A DNA stretch of 14,700 nt from UBA2588 sp964343075 (GCA_964343075.1 CAYFGT010000024.1:1-14700); one strand, 5' to 3'. Counted from the stretch's first letter, positions 1-8,904 are shown. Notes: generated by a model from the sequence alone, not told the origin. Program-made: numbers and translations.

Positions 1-333
<333 letters not shown>

Positions 334-1200
334 TCAGATGATTGGATACAAGTCACAAAGACGCACGTCTGATGCATCTAGTCTTATAATCAAGCCTTCG
401 TACACTTCAAACATTGGATCTTGTTGGCCGATAGACTTATATCCAGATAAAACGCCTTTAGTAACGTCTAAATCATTGGAATGTAGAGTTAACGCTCCAA
501 TGGAATCTCCAAATTTTTCAAGATGGTTACTGACCACGCCTGGTCCAACTGCTGTCGCAATCTCCAAGTCAAAGTTATCAGTTTTGTAAACATATAATTG
601 AGCTTCTAAATCGGCTGAATAAATAGTTTGAGAATATTGCTTACCTAGAATCTTTGACCATTGTTCACAAGATTTATTCACATTATTCACAAACAGAGTT
701 ATCGCACTTATGTGATCAATTCCATTTGAATGCTTGCGGTCTAAATCACTTCCATATCTATCTATAAATGATGATTTGTGATCGATAAAAAAAGTTTCGC
801 TTCCTGGAGAATCTAACGGGTCTACCCCCAAATACTCCCACTCGTAAGCAACAGTCCCATCGGTATTAAACCGTCTACTATCTTTTACATCTGACGTGAT
901 TATTTCGCTTTTTGCTAATCGCTCGGACTGCTTTTCTAAATCATCATCGCCTAATGCAAACATGTATAAACCTTGTTTACGCTCCAGAAACTGTAAAAAG
1001 TCTACCCGGTTTGATTTGACTGTTTCCAAATCATTCACACCAATCAGCTCCAAATATGTTCCGTCAAACAAAATTAATCTATTAGCAGTCCCTCGGTCAC
1101 GATGCACTCCTTTATCAGTCAGCTCAAACCCAATCTCTTTCATGATTCGTGCTGACTCATCTAAATCATTGGTAGCTATAAGAATATGGTCTAAAAACAT
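334..1200 (-). CDS. VOC-fold (glyoxalase-like) protein
   Basis: A 288-residue protein of the vicinal oxygen chelate superfamily, closest in style to the Glyoxalase_3 type. It contains two related halves. The first begins LDHILIATNDLD (3-14) and includes TANRLILFDGTYLELIG (38-54). The second begins GIDHISAITLFVNNV (160-174) and includes DLEIA (211-215). His5/Glu51 and His163/Glu213 sit where metal ligands lie in other VOC enzymes, but I cannot confirm metal binding. The substrate is unknown; relatives include glyoxalases, dioxygenases and fosfomycin-resistance proteins, and nothing here selects one. Start: ATG at 1200-1198 preceded by GAAAGG (1216-1211), a good ribosome binding site. It is divergent from thiL and convergent with the 16S rRNA. 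It has no signal peptide or membrane segment. Confidence 0.85.
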   Translation of the reverse strand: MFLDHILIATNDLDESARIMKEIGFELTDKGVHRDRGTANRLILFDGTYLELIGVNDLETVKSNRVDFLQFLERKQGLYMFALGDDDLEKQSERLAKSEIITSDVKDSRRFNTDGTVAYEWEYLGVDPLDSPGSETFFIDHKSSFIDRYGSDLDRKHSNGIDHISAITLFVNNVNKSCEQWSKILGKQYSQTIYSADLEAQLYVYKTDNFDLEIATAVGPGVVSNHLEKFGDSIGALTLHSNDLDVTKGVLSGYKSIGQQDPMFEVYEGLIIRLDASDVRLCDLYPII

Positions 1201-1227
1201 TTACTTTACACCTTTCACATATATAAT
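1200..1227 (+). promoter_or_regulatory. Candidate promoter of the thiL operon
   Basis: In the 68-bp gap between the divergent VOC and thiL genes there is a perfect TATAAT at 1222-1227, with TTTACT (4 of 6 to the -35 consensus) at 1200-1205 and a 16-bp spacer. This would start transcription near 1234 and leave a leader of about 35 nt. The region is very A+T-rich, so chance matches are likely. A second -10-like TATATT at 1253-1258 would give an almost leaderless transcript. Confidence 0.3.
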
Positions 1228-1268
1228 TTAATTCCAAATGTATTTTAAACCATATATTAGTAAAAGTT

Positions 1269-2270
1269 ATGTTAATTAGTGACTTAGGCGAATTTGAACT
1301 TATCGAAATATTAGCCAAAGTATTAGACGATGGCCATACAAGTTGGGGTGCCGCCCAAATGCCTCATTTAAACTTAAGCGTATCGAATGGAGATGATGCT
1401 GCCGCATGGATTCCTGACACTAAATACGAAGTTTTCACTATGGATTCTTCTGTGGAAAATGTTCATTTCAAAACCGACTATAGTCGCTGGTATGACATTG
1501 GTTGGAAGGCACTCGCTTCTAACATTAGTGACATAGCAAGTATGGGTGGACAGCCTTTATATGGGTTGGTGACAATAGGGTTACCTCCAACGATTAAAGT
1601 AGATGATTTGAGAGAGATGTACCAAGGATTCTCCGACATAAGTCATCATTATGAAATGATGGTGATAGGAGGAGATATAGTCAGATCTGAAAATGTCTTT
1701 ATATCTATCTCATTGATAGGGGGAACATCCAACATCCCTATTACGCGATCGGCAGCAAAGCCAGGAGACTGTATATTTCTAAGTGGGACGGTAGGCTCTT
1801 CAAAAGCAGGGTTGTTGTTACTGCAGCAACAACTCGCGCCTTATAATGCAGATCAGGAGTTCCTGATTCAGAAACACCAAAAACCCTACCCTCACATTCG
1901 GCAAGGTAAATCATTAGGCACTATTGGCAACGTCAGCGCAATGGATGTAAGCGACGGATTATTTAGCGACCTCGGTAAACTATGTGCAAGCAGTAATTGC
2001 GGAGCAATAATCCAATCTACAAGTATACCTATAGATCCTCAACTCAAATCCTGCTTCCCTGATGAAGCTATAAATATAGCACTGTCCGGAGGAGAAGATT
2101 ACGTGTTACTGGGAACGGTTCATCCTGATCAAATTGACAAATTACAACAAGAAATCGAGATCTCGGTGATTGGTGAAATCGTAGGACAAGAAAATGGTAT
2201 AACAGTACTGGATACATCTGGATCACCGTACAAAAATAAAGATTTCTTGGGATGGGATCATTTCATATGA
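1269..2270 (+). CDS. thiL: Thiamine-monophosphate kinase
   Basis: ThiL phosphorylates thiamine monophosphate with ATP to make thiamine diphosphate, the active cofactor, in the cytoplasm. The 333-residue protein has the usual family length and order of motifs: the N-terminal GEFELIEIL (7-15), the GDDAA metal/nucleotide loop (41-45), MDSSVENVHF (58-67), the ASNISDIASMGG helix (83-94), GGD (134-136), the DVSDGL motif (226-231) and GGEDY (274-278). These are hallmark acidic residues of the AIR synthase/ThiL fold, and all are present. Start ATG at 1269 matches the family N-terminus; the ribosome binding site is weak (TAAAAG). It is the first gene of the thiL-tsaE-tsaB-ndk run and its stop overlaps the tsaE start. 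No other thiamine gene lies nearby. I see no riboswitch in the short leader. Confidence 0.95.
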   Translation: MLISDLGEFELIEILAKVLDDGHTSWGAAQMPHLNLSVSNGDDAAAWIPDTKYEVFTMDSSVENVHFKTDYSRWYDIGWKALASNISDIASMGGQPLYGLVTIGLPPTIKVDDLREMYQGFSDISHHYEMMVIGGDIVRSENVFISISLIGGTSNIPITRSAAKPGDCIFLSGTVGSSKAGLLLLQQQLAPYNADQEFLIQKHQKPYPHIRQGKSLGTIGNVSAMDVSDGLFSDLGKLCASSNCGAIIQSTSIPIDPQLKSCFPDEAINIALSGGEDYVLLGTVHPDQIDKLQQEIEISVIGEIVGQENGITVLDTSGSPYKNKDFLGWDHFI

Positions 2271-2746
2271 ACACTTACACTTTGGTTAGTACTGACACGG
2301 AATACACTCTTCAAATAGGTCAAACTATTGGTTCATGGTGCGTAGGGGAAGATTTACTTCTGTTGCACGGACCTTTTGGAGCAGGTAAAACCGTACTTAC
2401 ACAAGGCATAGCCCAATCATTTGGGATTTTAGGGCCTATACGTAGCCCCAGTTTCACATTAATGAGTACCTATGAAGCAAGGTTGACTCTTGCTCATTGG
2501 GATCTATTTCGGCTTGAATCGATCCATGAAGTTTGGGACTTGGGGATACTGGATCAAATTGATGAAAAAACGGTCTGTGTAATCGAGTGGGCTGAAAAAG
2601 GCAGCCAGCTCTTCCCCGAAACCGCTTTGGATATTAATATGGATTACACAGAAGATTATGAAGACCGAATAATCTCAATAGACATAGACTTAGAAAATCC
2701 AAGACACTTGGAACTAACTAAAATACTAGATAAGCTTAAGAAATAA
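2267..2746 (+). CDS. tsaE: tRNA t6A biosynthesis ATPase TsaE
   Basis: TsaE is the small P-loop ATPase needed with TsaB, TsaC and TsaD to place threonylcarbamoyl on A37 of ANN-decoding tRNAs; it cycles the TsaB-TsaD complex. Residue numbers here count from ATG 2267 (159 aa). The Walker A GPFGAGKT is at 35-42. It is followed by SPSFTL (60-65), the HWDLFRL segment (77-83) and IEWAEK (106-111), in the canonical order. An upstream in-frame ATG at 2252 would add five residues. I prefer 2267 because it forms an ATGA overlap with the thiL stop, typical of translational coupling, and because the resulting N-terminus fits the family. tsaB begins 4 bp downstream. Confidence 0.94.
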   Translation: MNTYTLVSTDTEYTLQIGQTIGSWCVGEDLLLLHGPFGAGKTVLTQGIAQSFGILGPIRSPSFTLMSTYEARLTLAHWDLFRLESIHEVWDLGILDQIDEKTVCVIEWAEKGSQLFPETALDINMDYTEDYEDRIISIDIDLENPRHLELTKILDKLKK

Positions 2747-2750
2747 TTAC

Positions 2751-3398
2751 ATGTTTTTACTAATTGACACTTCAACCAAAAATGCAGGGATCGGCGTATA
2801 TTCCACCGATACTTTGACAGGTAAAAAAACCTGGGCTTCTCAATACAACCACTCTCAAGAGTTATTTGTAGCGCTTGAGAGCATATTTGCTGAGACGCAA
2901 ACAACCATGGCCGATGTAACTAGCATAGGATTAGCACTTGGACCAGGAGGATATAGTTCTGTTAGGTCTGGAGTGAGTGTGGGCAAGACCATCGCTTATG
3001 CCCAAAAAGTCCCTATATATGGCTACAACACTCATGATTTAGAAGCAACAGCGCACAAACAACCAGGAATGAAAATGTGTTCTGTAATTGAAGCTGGTAA
3101 AAGTGTATTATCTTATGCGGTATACGACCAGGATGGACAGCGTATTGGCCCCGATCAAGTATCTGACATAAATACCATAATCAGTAGTCTAGATGCAGGT
3201 ACTCTGGTATGCGGAGAAGGAGTCAAAGCCTATCAAACAGAAATCGAAGAATTAGGAGGCTCAGTCGTAACATGGGAATCTCAATTTGCCAGGCTTGAGG
3301 CATTGGGCGCATTGACGCAACAACGGCATGCGCTAGGCGACGCAAATAGCCTGGAAGACATAGAACCCATCTACGCTAGGCCACCTAGTATTGGATAA
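2751..3398 (+). CDS. tsaB: tRNA t6A biosynthesis scaffold TsaB
   Basis: TsaB is the inactive ASKHA-fold paralog of TsaD. It dimerises with TsaD and nucleates the t6A-forming complex that TsaE binds. The 215-residue protein has the N-terminal LLIDTS strand (3-8), the HSQEL segment (34-38) and the diagnostic GPGGYSSVRSGVSVGK (64-79). The C-terminal half is less conserved, as expected, and length is slightly below the usual ~220-230. Start ATG at 2751 lies 4 bp after the tsaE stop, and no strong ribosome binding site is visible, which fits translation coupled to tsaE. In many bacteria rimI and/or tsaD follow; here ndk follows instead, so the remaining t6A genes must be elsewhere. Confidence 0.93.
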   Translation: MFLLIDTSTKNAGIGVYSTDTLTGKKTWASQYNHSQELFVALESIFAETQTTMADVTSIGLALGPGGYSSVRSGVSVGKTIAYAQKVPIYGYNTHDLEATAHKQPGMKMCSVIEAGKSVLSYAVYDQDGQRIGPDQVSDINTIISSLDAGTLVCGEGVKAYQTEIEELGGSVVTWESQFARLEALGALTQQRHALGDANSLEDIEPIYARPPSIG

Positions 3399-3425
3399 AT
3401 TAATATTAAAACATAAGTGAGAAAT

Positions 3426-3878
3426 ATGGAAAGAACACTAATTTTAGTCAAACCCGATGGCGTGCAAAGATCCCTAGTGGGAGCAGTGATATCAAAATTT
3501 GAAAGCCGTGGCTTAAAACTAATTGGTTTGAAAATGCAACAGCTCAGCAAAGAAACAGCCGAACAACATTATGGAGAGCACAAAGGTAAACCTTTTTACG
3601 ACGGATTGGTTAGCTTCATCACATCCGGACCTCTCGTAGCTATGGCTTTCGAAGGTGAAAATTGTATAGAGATTTGCCGATCCACTATGGGAGCAACTAA
3701 CCCTGTCAGTGCAGGGCCTGGAACAATCAGAGGCGATTTTGCAGTAGATATAGGACGAAACGTAGTACACGGATCCGATGGACCAGAAACCGCTGAAAGA
3801 GAATTAAGTATCTTCTTCAGTCCAGAGGAACTTGTTAATTATGAAAAGAATTCTGATGCTTGGGTCAGAGAATCCTAA
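3426..3878 (+). CDS. ndk: Nucleoside diphosphate kinase
   Basis: Ndk exchanges gamma-phosphates between NTPs and NDPs by a phosphohistidine ping-pong mechanism, balancing cytoplasmic (d)NTP pools. Numbered from ATG 3426 (150 aa, a normal length) it shows ERTLILVKPDGVQR at the N-terminus with Lys9, SGP (67-69), MGATNP (88-93), the GTIRGDF segment (99-105) and the active-site NVVHGSD with His115, the exact position typical of the family. A GTG at 3417 would add three residues (MRN). I prefer 3426 because the AAGTGAG just upstream of it (3415-3421) serves as a ribosome binding site and overlaps that GTG. It is the last gene of the run starting at thiL, 27 bp after tsaB. Its last 14 bp overlap the end of convergent rsfS. 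Confidence 0.97.
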   Translation: MERTLILVKPDGVQRSLVGAVISKFESRGLKLIGLKMQQLSKETAEQHYGEHKGKPFYDGLVSFITSGPLVAMAFEGENCIEICRSTMGATNPVSAGPGTIRGDFAVDIGRNVVHGSDGPETAERELSIFFSPEELVNYEKNSDAWVRES

Positions 3879-4218
3879 CAACCTGAGAGCCTCTCGACCA
3901 AATTTGCTCTAAATTGTAGTAGTCTCGCTGTTCTTCATGAAAAAGATGAACTACTACAGCACCGTAATCTAGTACAACCCATCCGGAGATCGGAACGCCT
4001 TCGCGATGCAAAAGATTACCGCCTTTTTGGTCTAATAACATCTCTAAATCATAAGATAAAGCCTCGATATGACGTGCGGAATTACAAGTCATGATAACAA
4101 AATAATCAGTGAGTATAGCTTCTTCCTGTAAATCCAATAAAACTATATTCTCAGCTAATCGGTCAGTCGCGATTTCAACTACTTCTTGTGATAAATCAAA
4201 TGGCTCCAGCTCATTCAC
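3865..4218 (-). CDS. rsfS: Ribosomal silencing factor RsfS
   Basis: RsfS (Iojap/YbeB family) binds ribosomal protein uL14 on the 50S subunit and blocks subunit joining, lowering translation in poor nutrient conditions. The 117-residue protein covers the full domain: IVLLDLQEEAILTDYFVI (25-42), the CNSARHIEAL segment (45-54), GWVVLDYGAVVVHLF (79-93) and YYNLEQIW (100-107), matching the family in order and spacing. Start is GTG at 4218-4216; an in-frame TGA at 4239-4237 limits upstream choices. No Shine-Dalgarno sits at normal distance (GAGGTG is ~19 nt away), but a perfect TATAAT on this strand (4236-4231) would start the transcript within a few nucleotides of the GTG, so it may be leaderless. 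It is usually paired with nadD, which is not here. Confidence 0.93.
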   Translation of the reverse strand: MNELEPFDLSQEVVEIATDRLAENIVLLDLQEEAILTDYFVIMTCNSARHIEALSYDLEMLLDQKGGNLLHREGVPISGWVVLDYGAVVVHLFHEEQRDYYNLEQIWSRGSQVVRIL

Positions 4219-4230
4219 CTCGTGGCGGAT

Positions 4231-4259
4231 ATTATATCACCTCTCAGATACGGTTGAGG
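4231..4259 (-). promoter_or_regulatory. Candidate rsfS promoter (near-leaderless)
   Basis: On the minus strand TATAAT lies at 4236-4231, 12 nt from the GTG start codon at 4218. Initiation about 7 nt downstream would fall near 4224, leaving a leader of 0-6 nt. No convincing -35 hexamer is seen at 16-18 bp (CCTCAA at 17 bp), so the call rests on the -10 box alone in A+T-rich DNA. Confidence 0.3.
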
Positions 4260-4290
4260 ACTACTCAATTTAGCAATATACGTGTATAAT
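4254..4290 (+). promoter_or_regulatory. Candidate gltBD promoter region
   Basis: Two overlapping possibilities lie in the 163-bp gap between divergent rsfS and gltB. One is TTGAGG (4254-4259) with a 17-bp spacer to TATACG (4277-4282). The other is a perfect TATAAT at 4285-4290 preceded directly by TG, with only a poor -35 (TACTCA, 4262-4267). Either leaves a gltB leader of about 80-95 nt. I see no glutamine riboswitch or strong hairpin in that leader. Confidence 0.35.
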
Positions 4291-4381
4291 TCGTACCTTG
4301 CGAGTGAATACTAGAGATGCACGATCTATCTTAGGAAACCGAACATAATCTTCCAAGTTAAATCGTATTAAACGGAATTAT

Positions 4382-7300
4382 ATGGATCATCTAAAAGATA
4401 TAGCTAAATATGGTTTGTACGAACCATCTACAGAACATGATGCTTGCGGTGTCGGACTAGTCGCCGATATCAGTGGAGCGAAATCACATAAAATCATACA
4501 AGAAGGCCTGCAGGTACTATGCAATCTTCACCACCGAGGTGCTGCCGGCAGTGACGAATTCACTGGTGACGGAGCTGGGATCCTAATCCAAGTGCCTCAT
4601 GAATTGTATGTGCAAGATGCTGCGGACAATAACTACGAGCTTCCTGAAGCAGGTCACTACGGTGTCGGAATGGCATTCCTCCCTGCTAAGAAAGACTTAG
4701 CAGAAAATGTCAAAACACTTATAAATCAAACAGTAGATAGCGCTAACATGACGTTAGTCAACTGGAGAAAAGTTCCAGTCAATGCCAAAAAAATCGGGGC
4801 AGATGCAAGAAAAGTTCAGCCTTCAATCTGGCAGTTTGTTGTAGCTAAAAATGCGATACAGATCGACACATTCGAACAACAACTATATGTGCTTAGAAAA
4901 CAAATTGAATCCGCAGTAAACGCAATGGGGCTTCCTGAGGATCAGTTAGATTACTTTTACATATCCAGCCTGTCCAGCATGACTGTGGTCTATAAAGGAT
5001 TATTACTGTCCGAACAAGTTGACCAATTCTATTTAGACCTCCAGAACGACGTTACAAAAAGCGCGTTAGCCCTGGTACATTCAAGATTCAGTACAAACAC
5101 TCTAGGACACTGGAAACTAGCACATCCATATAGATACTTAGCGCACAATGGCGAAATAAACACAGTTCGCGGAAACATAAACTGGATGAAATCCAGAGAG
5201 CCACAATTCTCGTCCGATGTTTTAGGTGATGATGTTGGGAAAATATCGCCCGTCACAACCGAAGGAGCAAGCGATACAGCCTCGTTTGACAACGGTTTAG
5301 AATTGCTCTTGATGACCGGAAGAACCCTTGATCACTCTTTAATGATGATGATACCTGAAGCATGGGAACAAAACACCGATATGCCTCAGCATAAGAAAGA
5401 TTTTTATAAGTACCACGCATCAATGATGGAACCATGGGACGGTCCTGCAATGATTGTTGCAGCAGATGGGAAAAGAATTTGTGCCGTTCTGGACAGAAAT
5501 GGCCTGCGACCTTTCAGATACACTGTTACAAAGTCCGGGAAATTGGTTATGTCTTCTGAAACTGGAGTGCTGCCAATTGACCCCGCTGAAGTTGAAATCA
5601 AAGGACGACTCCAACCAGGGAGGATGTTCTTAGTGGATCTTGAAGAAGGCAGAATTATAGGCGACGAAGAAGTTAAAGAAACTCTAGCTCAAAAAAATCC
5701 ATACGCCGACTGGCTTAACGAACATTCTGTAAACCTCGAAGGTGGAGTCTCCAGTGAACAAGGTAATCTAACAGGAGAACATCTGCTCAATATACAGAAA
5801 ATCTACGGTTACACAGAAGAAGAAATTCGAATGCTTCTCACTCCTATGGGGAATACTGCATATGAACCAATAGGTTCAATGGGTAACGATGCTCCGCTGG
5901 CAGTATTATCTAGAGAACATCAAATACTATATAACTATTTCAAACAACTATTTGCCCAGGTTACAAATCCACCTCTTGATGCGATTCGAGAAGAATTAGT
6001 AACCTCGATTTCTGGATTCATTGGTGCCCAGAGGAATCTATTCGACGAGACCCCTGAACACTGTAACCAACTCTGGTTACAATCTCCTATTATAGACAAC
6101 GATCAAACCCAAGAAATCAAAAACATGAATATCAAAGGGATTAAATCAGCCACCATAAGCATGCTTTATAACCCAAATGAATCTGATTTAAAAACCGCAA
6201 TCAATAACTTACGACACAAAGTTATTGATGAAGTAAAATCCGGAACCTCTATCATTGTGTTAAGTGACCGAGGTATCTCAAAAACTGAGATGCCAATTCC
6301 CACATTGTTAGCAACATCAGCTACCCATCATGGACTTATTAGTTCAGGTTTGAGAACGAAAGTAGGATTAGTTATAGAGTCGGCTGAGCCACGGGAAGTG
6401 ATGCATATGTGTCTTTTAATTGGTTATGGAGCTGGTGCAATAAACCCGTATGGTGCCATAGCCACGGTGCGAAATCTTTCAGAAAAACAGATATTAGCAA
6501 GTGACACTAAAACAGTCGAACACAATTACATCAAAGCAGCCGAAAAAGGTTTGCTTAAAGTCATGTCTAAAATGGGGATATCCACAGTGCAGAGTTACAG
6601 AGGGGCACAGATATTCGAAGCAGTTGGTTTAGATGACGAATTTGTTTCAGAATACTTTACCGGTACTCCTTCCCGTATTGGAGGAGTGGGACTAAAAACG
6701 ATAGAAACTGAAAACATTGAACGTCATGATTCGGTTTTTGTGCAAACCGAAGTCGCTGCCAACCGAGATTTAGACATGGGCGGCCAATATCAATGGCGCC
6801 GACATGGAGAATTCCATCAATGGAATCCTGAAACCATATCTAAACTACAATTCGCAGCACAAACTAATAGTCCTAAAATGTATAAAGAATTTTCTAAATT
6901 AGCTGACGATCAAACATTTTATGCTGCTACCATAAGAGGTTTATTAGACTTCAACGAATCCAATAACCCAGTACCCCTGGAATCTGTAGAACCAGCTTCT
7001 GAAATAGTGAAAAGGTTTGCTACTGGAGCAATATCTCTCGGTTCAATTAGCCGAGAGGCTCATGAAACTCTAGCAATAGCTATGAACAGAATTGGCGGAC
7101 GAAGTAATACAGGTGAAGGTGGTGAAGATCCTATTAGATACGAACTTGACGACAACGGAGATTCAAGAAACAGCGCCATAAAGCAAGTTGCTTCGGGACG
7201 TTTTGGAGTAACACCCAATTACTTGATAAATGCAACCGATCTACAAATTAAAATGGCCCAAGGAGCTAAACCAGGAGAAGGCGGTCAACTACCTGGTCAT

Positions 7301-8902
7301 AAAGTGGATGACTACATTGGAAAGATCCGTAACACTATGCCCGGTGTAGAATTAATTTCCCCCCCTCCTCATCATGACATATATTCAATTGAAGACTTGG
7401 CGCAGTTAATACATGACTTAAAAAACGCAAACCCTGCCGCCAGAGTTCAAGTGAAACTAGTATCTGAAGTCGGGGTAGGAACAATTGCTGCTGGTGTCTC
7501 AAAAGGTCATGGTGACGTAGTGTTGATCAGTGGACATGATGGCGGAACAGGCGCATCCCCTGAATCATCTATCAAACACGCAGGCACTCCATGGGAGATC
7601 GGACTCGCTGAAACACAGCAGGTTTTAGTAGCCAACGACCTACGGAGTAGAATAGTAGTACAAACCGATGGCCAACTCAAAACAGGCAGGGACGTCGCTA
7701 TTGCCGCACTGCTAGGAGCTGAAGAATTCGGTATAGCAACTGCTGCATTAATAGTAAATGGCTGCATAATGTTGAAAAAATGCCACCTGAACACCTGTTC
7801 AGTTGGAATTGCCACACAAGATCCAGAACTTAGAAAGAAATTCGCAGGGAAACCTGAACATTTAATCAACTATTTTTATTTCGTAGCCGAAGAGCTTAGA
7901 GAAATAATGGCTTCATTAGGATTCACTACTGTATCTGATATGGTTGGTCGAATGGATATGCTAAAACAAAAAGACGGCATCGGAGAAATCCATCCCAAAT
8001 TAGCAGGTATAGATCTTTCCAAGTTACTTTATATGCCTAAAGCAGCTAAGAACGTAAACATACATTGCACTGACGAGCAAGACCATGGCTTAGACCAGGC
8101 TCTAGACAAACAACTTATAGAAGTGTTCAAAGAGAGTATAGAGAATAAACAGAAGAAAACAATTAATCTTGATATATTCAATTTCAATCGAACATTTGGA
8201 GCAATGTTAAGCGGTCAAATTGCAAAACGTCATGGTGATGACGGGCTGCCTAAAGACACAATAAACATTAATCTCAATGGATCAGCTGGCCAAAGTTTTG
8301 GCGCTTTCTTATCAAAAGGAATTACTATCAATTTGCAAGGGGACACCAACGACTATTTAGCCAAAGGAATGGGAGGCGGAAAAATTTCTATAGTGCCACC
8401 CGAGAACTCAACGTTCAATCCAGAAGAAAACATCATCATAGGTAACGTCGCCCTATACGGCGCCACTGGAGGAGAAGCGTACATATACGGGCGCGGTGGA
8501 GAACGTTTTGCTGTACGAAACAGTGGCGGTAAAGCAGTAATCGAAGGCGTAGGCGACCACTGCTGCGAATACATGACTGGAGGAATTGTAGTTGTACTAG
8601 GTGAAACCGGAAGAAATTTCGCAGCAGGTATGAGTGGCGGAATAGCTTACGTTTATGATAAGGATAATACGTTCCACACTAGGTTTAATACTGGCCTCGC
8701 GGACTTAGAAGAACTAACCGAAAAAGACGACATAGACAACTTAAAAGATCTTATAACTAACCACAAAATAGAAACTGGAAGTAAGAAAGCAGGATCTATA
8801 CTTGAAAATTGGGACTCCGAAATATCTAATTTCAAAAAAGTTATGCCCCGAGATTATAAGAGAGTACTAGCAGAGAGAGCCCAAGCGGCTACTAGAGGAT
8901 AA
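4382..8902 (+). CDS. gltB: Glutamate synthase, large (alpha) subunit
   Basis: GltB hydrolyses glutamine, channels the ammonia ~30 Å and aminates 2-oxoglutarate to a second glutamate; with glutamine synthetase it assimilates ammonium. The 1506 residues carry all domains. The class II amidotransferase has nucleophile Cys22 (DACGVG), implying removal of a 21-residue propeptide, plus LHHRGAAGSDEFTGDGAG (49-66), AHNGEINT (~253-260) and DRNGLRPFRY (~371). A linker domain follows at ~450-780. The FMN barrel has GGRSNTGEGGEDP (~904-916) and GHDGGTGASPESSIKHAG. The 3Fe-4S ligands are Cys1128, Cys1134 and Cys1139 (C-x5-C-x4-C). The C-terminal GXGXG beta-helix begins near 1270. Start ATG 4382 places the catalytic Cys correctly; the ribosome binding site (ACGGA) is weak. 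gltD follows after 2 bp. Confidence 0.98.
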   Translation: MDHLKDIAKYGLYEPSTEHDACGVGLVADISGAKSHKIIQEGLQVLCNLHHRGAAGSDEFTGDGAGILIQVPHELYVQDAADNNYELPEAGHYGVGMAFLPAKKDLAENVKTLINQTVDSANMTLVNWRKVPVNAKKIGADARKVQPSIWQFVVAKNAIQIDTFEQQLYVLRKQIESAVNAMGLPEDQLDYFYISSLSSMTVVYKGLLLSEQVDQFYLDLQNDVTKSALALVHSRFSTNTLGHWKLAHPYRYLAHNGEINTVRGNINWMKSREPQFSSDVLGDDVGKISPVTTEGASDTASFDNGLELLLMTGRTLDHSLMMMIPEAWEQNTDMPQHKKDFYKYHASMMEPWDGPAMIVAADGKRICAVLDRNGLRPFRYTVTKSGKLVMSSETGVLPIDPAEVEIKGRLQPGRMFLVDLEEGRIIGDEEVKETLAQKNPYADWLNEHSVNLEGGVSSEQGNLTGEHLLNIQKIYGYTEEEIRMLLTPMGNTAYEPIGSMGNDAPLAVLSREHQILYNYFKQLFAQVTNPPLDAIREELVTSISGFIGAQRNLFDETPEHCNQLWLQSPIIDNDQTQEIKNMNIKGIKSATISMLYNPNESDLKTAINNLRHKVIDEVKSGTSIIVLSDRGISKTEMPIPTLLATSATHHGLISSGLRTKVGLVIESAEPREVMHMCLLIGYGAGAINPYGAIATVRNLSEKQILASDTKTVEHNYIKAAEKGLLKVMSKMGISTVQSYRGAQIFEAVGLDDEFVSEYFTGTPSRIGGVGLKTIETENIERHDSVFVQTEVAANRDLDMGGQYQWRRHGEFHQWNPETISKLQFAAQTNSPKMYKEFSKLADDQTFYAATIRGLLDFNESNNPVPLESVEPASEIVKRFATGAISLGSISREAHETLAIAMNRIGGRSNTGEGGEDPIRYELDDNGDSRNSAIKQVASGRFGVTPNYLINATDLQIKMAQGAKPGEGGQLPGHKVDDYIGKIRNTMPGVELISPPPHHDIYSIEDLAQLIHDLKNANPAARVQVKLVSEVGVGTIAAGVSKGHGDVVLISGHDGGTGASPESSIKHAGTPWEIGLAETQQVLVANDLRSRIVVQTDGQLKTGRDVAIAALLGAEEFGIATAALIVNGCIMLKKCHLNTCSVGIATQDPELRKKFAGKPEHLINYFYFVAEELREIMASLGFTTVSDMVGRMDMLKQKDGIGEIHPKLAGIDLSKLLYMPKAAKNVNIHCTDEQDHGLDQALDKQLIEVFKESIENKQKKTINLDIFNFNRTFGAMLSGQIAKRHGDDGLPKDTININLNGSAGQSFGAFLSKGITINLQGDTNDYLAKGMGGGKISIVPPENSTFNPEENIIIGNVALYGATGGEAYIYGRGGERFAVRNSGGKAVIEGVGDHCCEYMTGGIVVVLGETGRNFAAGMSGGIAYVYDKDNTFHTRFNTGLADLEELTEKDDIDNLKDLITNHKIETGSKKAGSILENWDSEISNFKKVMPRDYKRVLAERAQAATRG

Positions 8903-8904
8903 AC

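Noticed and set aside
896..1231. 111-residue + strand frame antisense to the VOC gene
   Set aside because: It lies opposite a coherent domain protein with a good ribosome binding site; the translation has no recognisable pattern.
2656..2904. 82-residue - strand frame over the tsaE/tsaB junction
   Set aside because: It conflicts with two clear genes and has no start signal or family resemblance.
4291..4381. Glutamine or other riboswitch in the gltB leader
   Set aside because: Only weak short pairings (for example AGAT/ATCT around 4315-4326) are visible and no known aptamer core could be matched.
7507..7869. 120-residue - strand frame inside gltB
   Set aside because: It is opposite the FMN and 3Fe-4S region of gltB, which is fully conserved; it is a shadow of the codon pattern.
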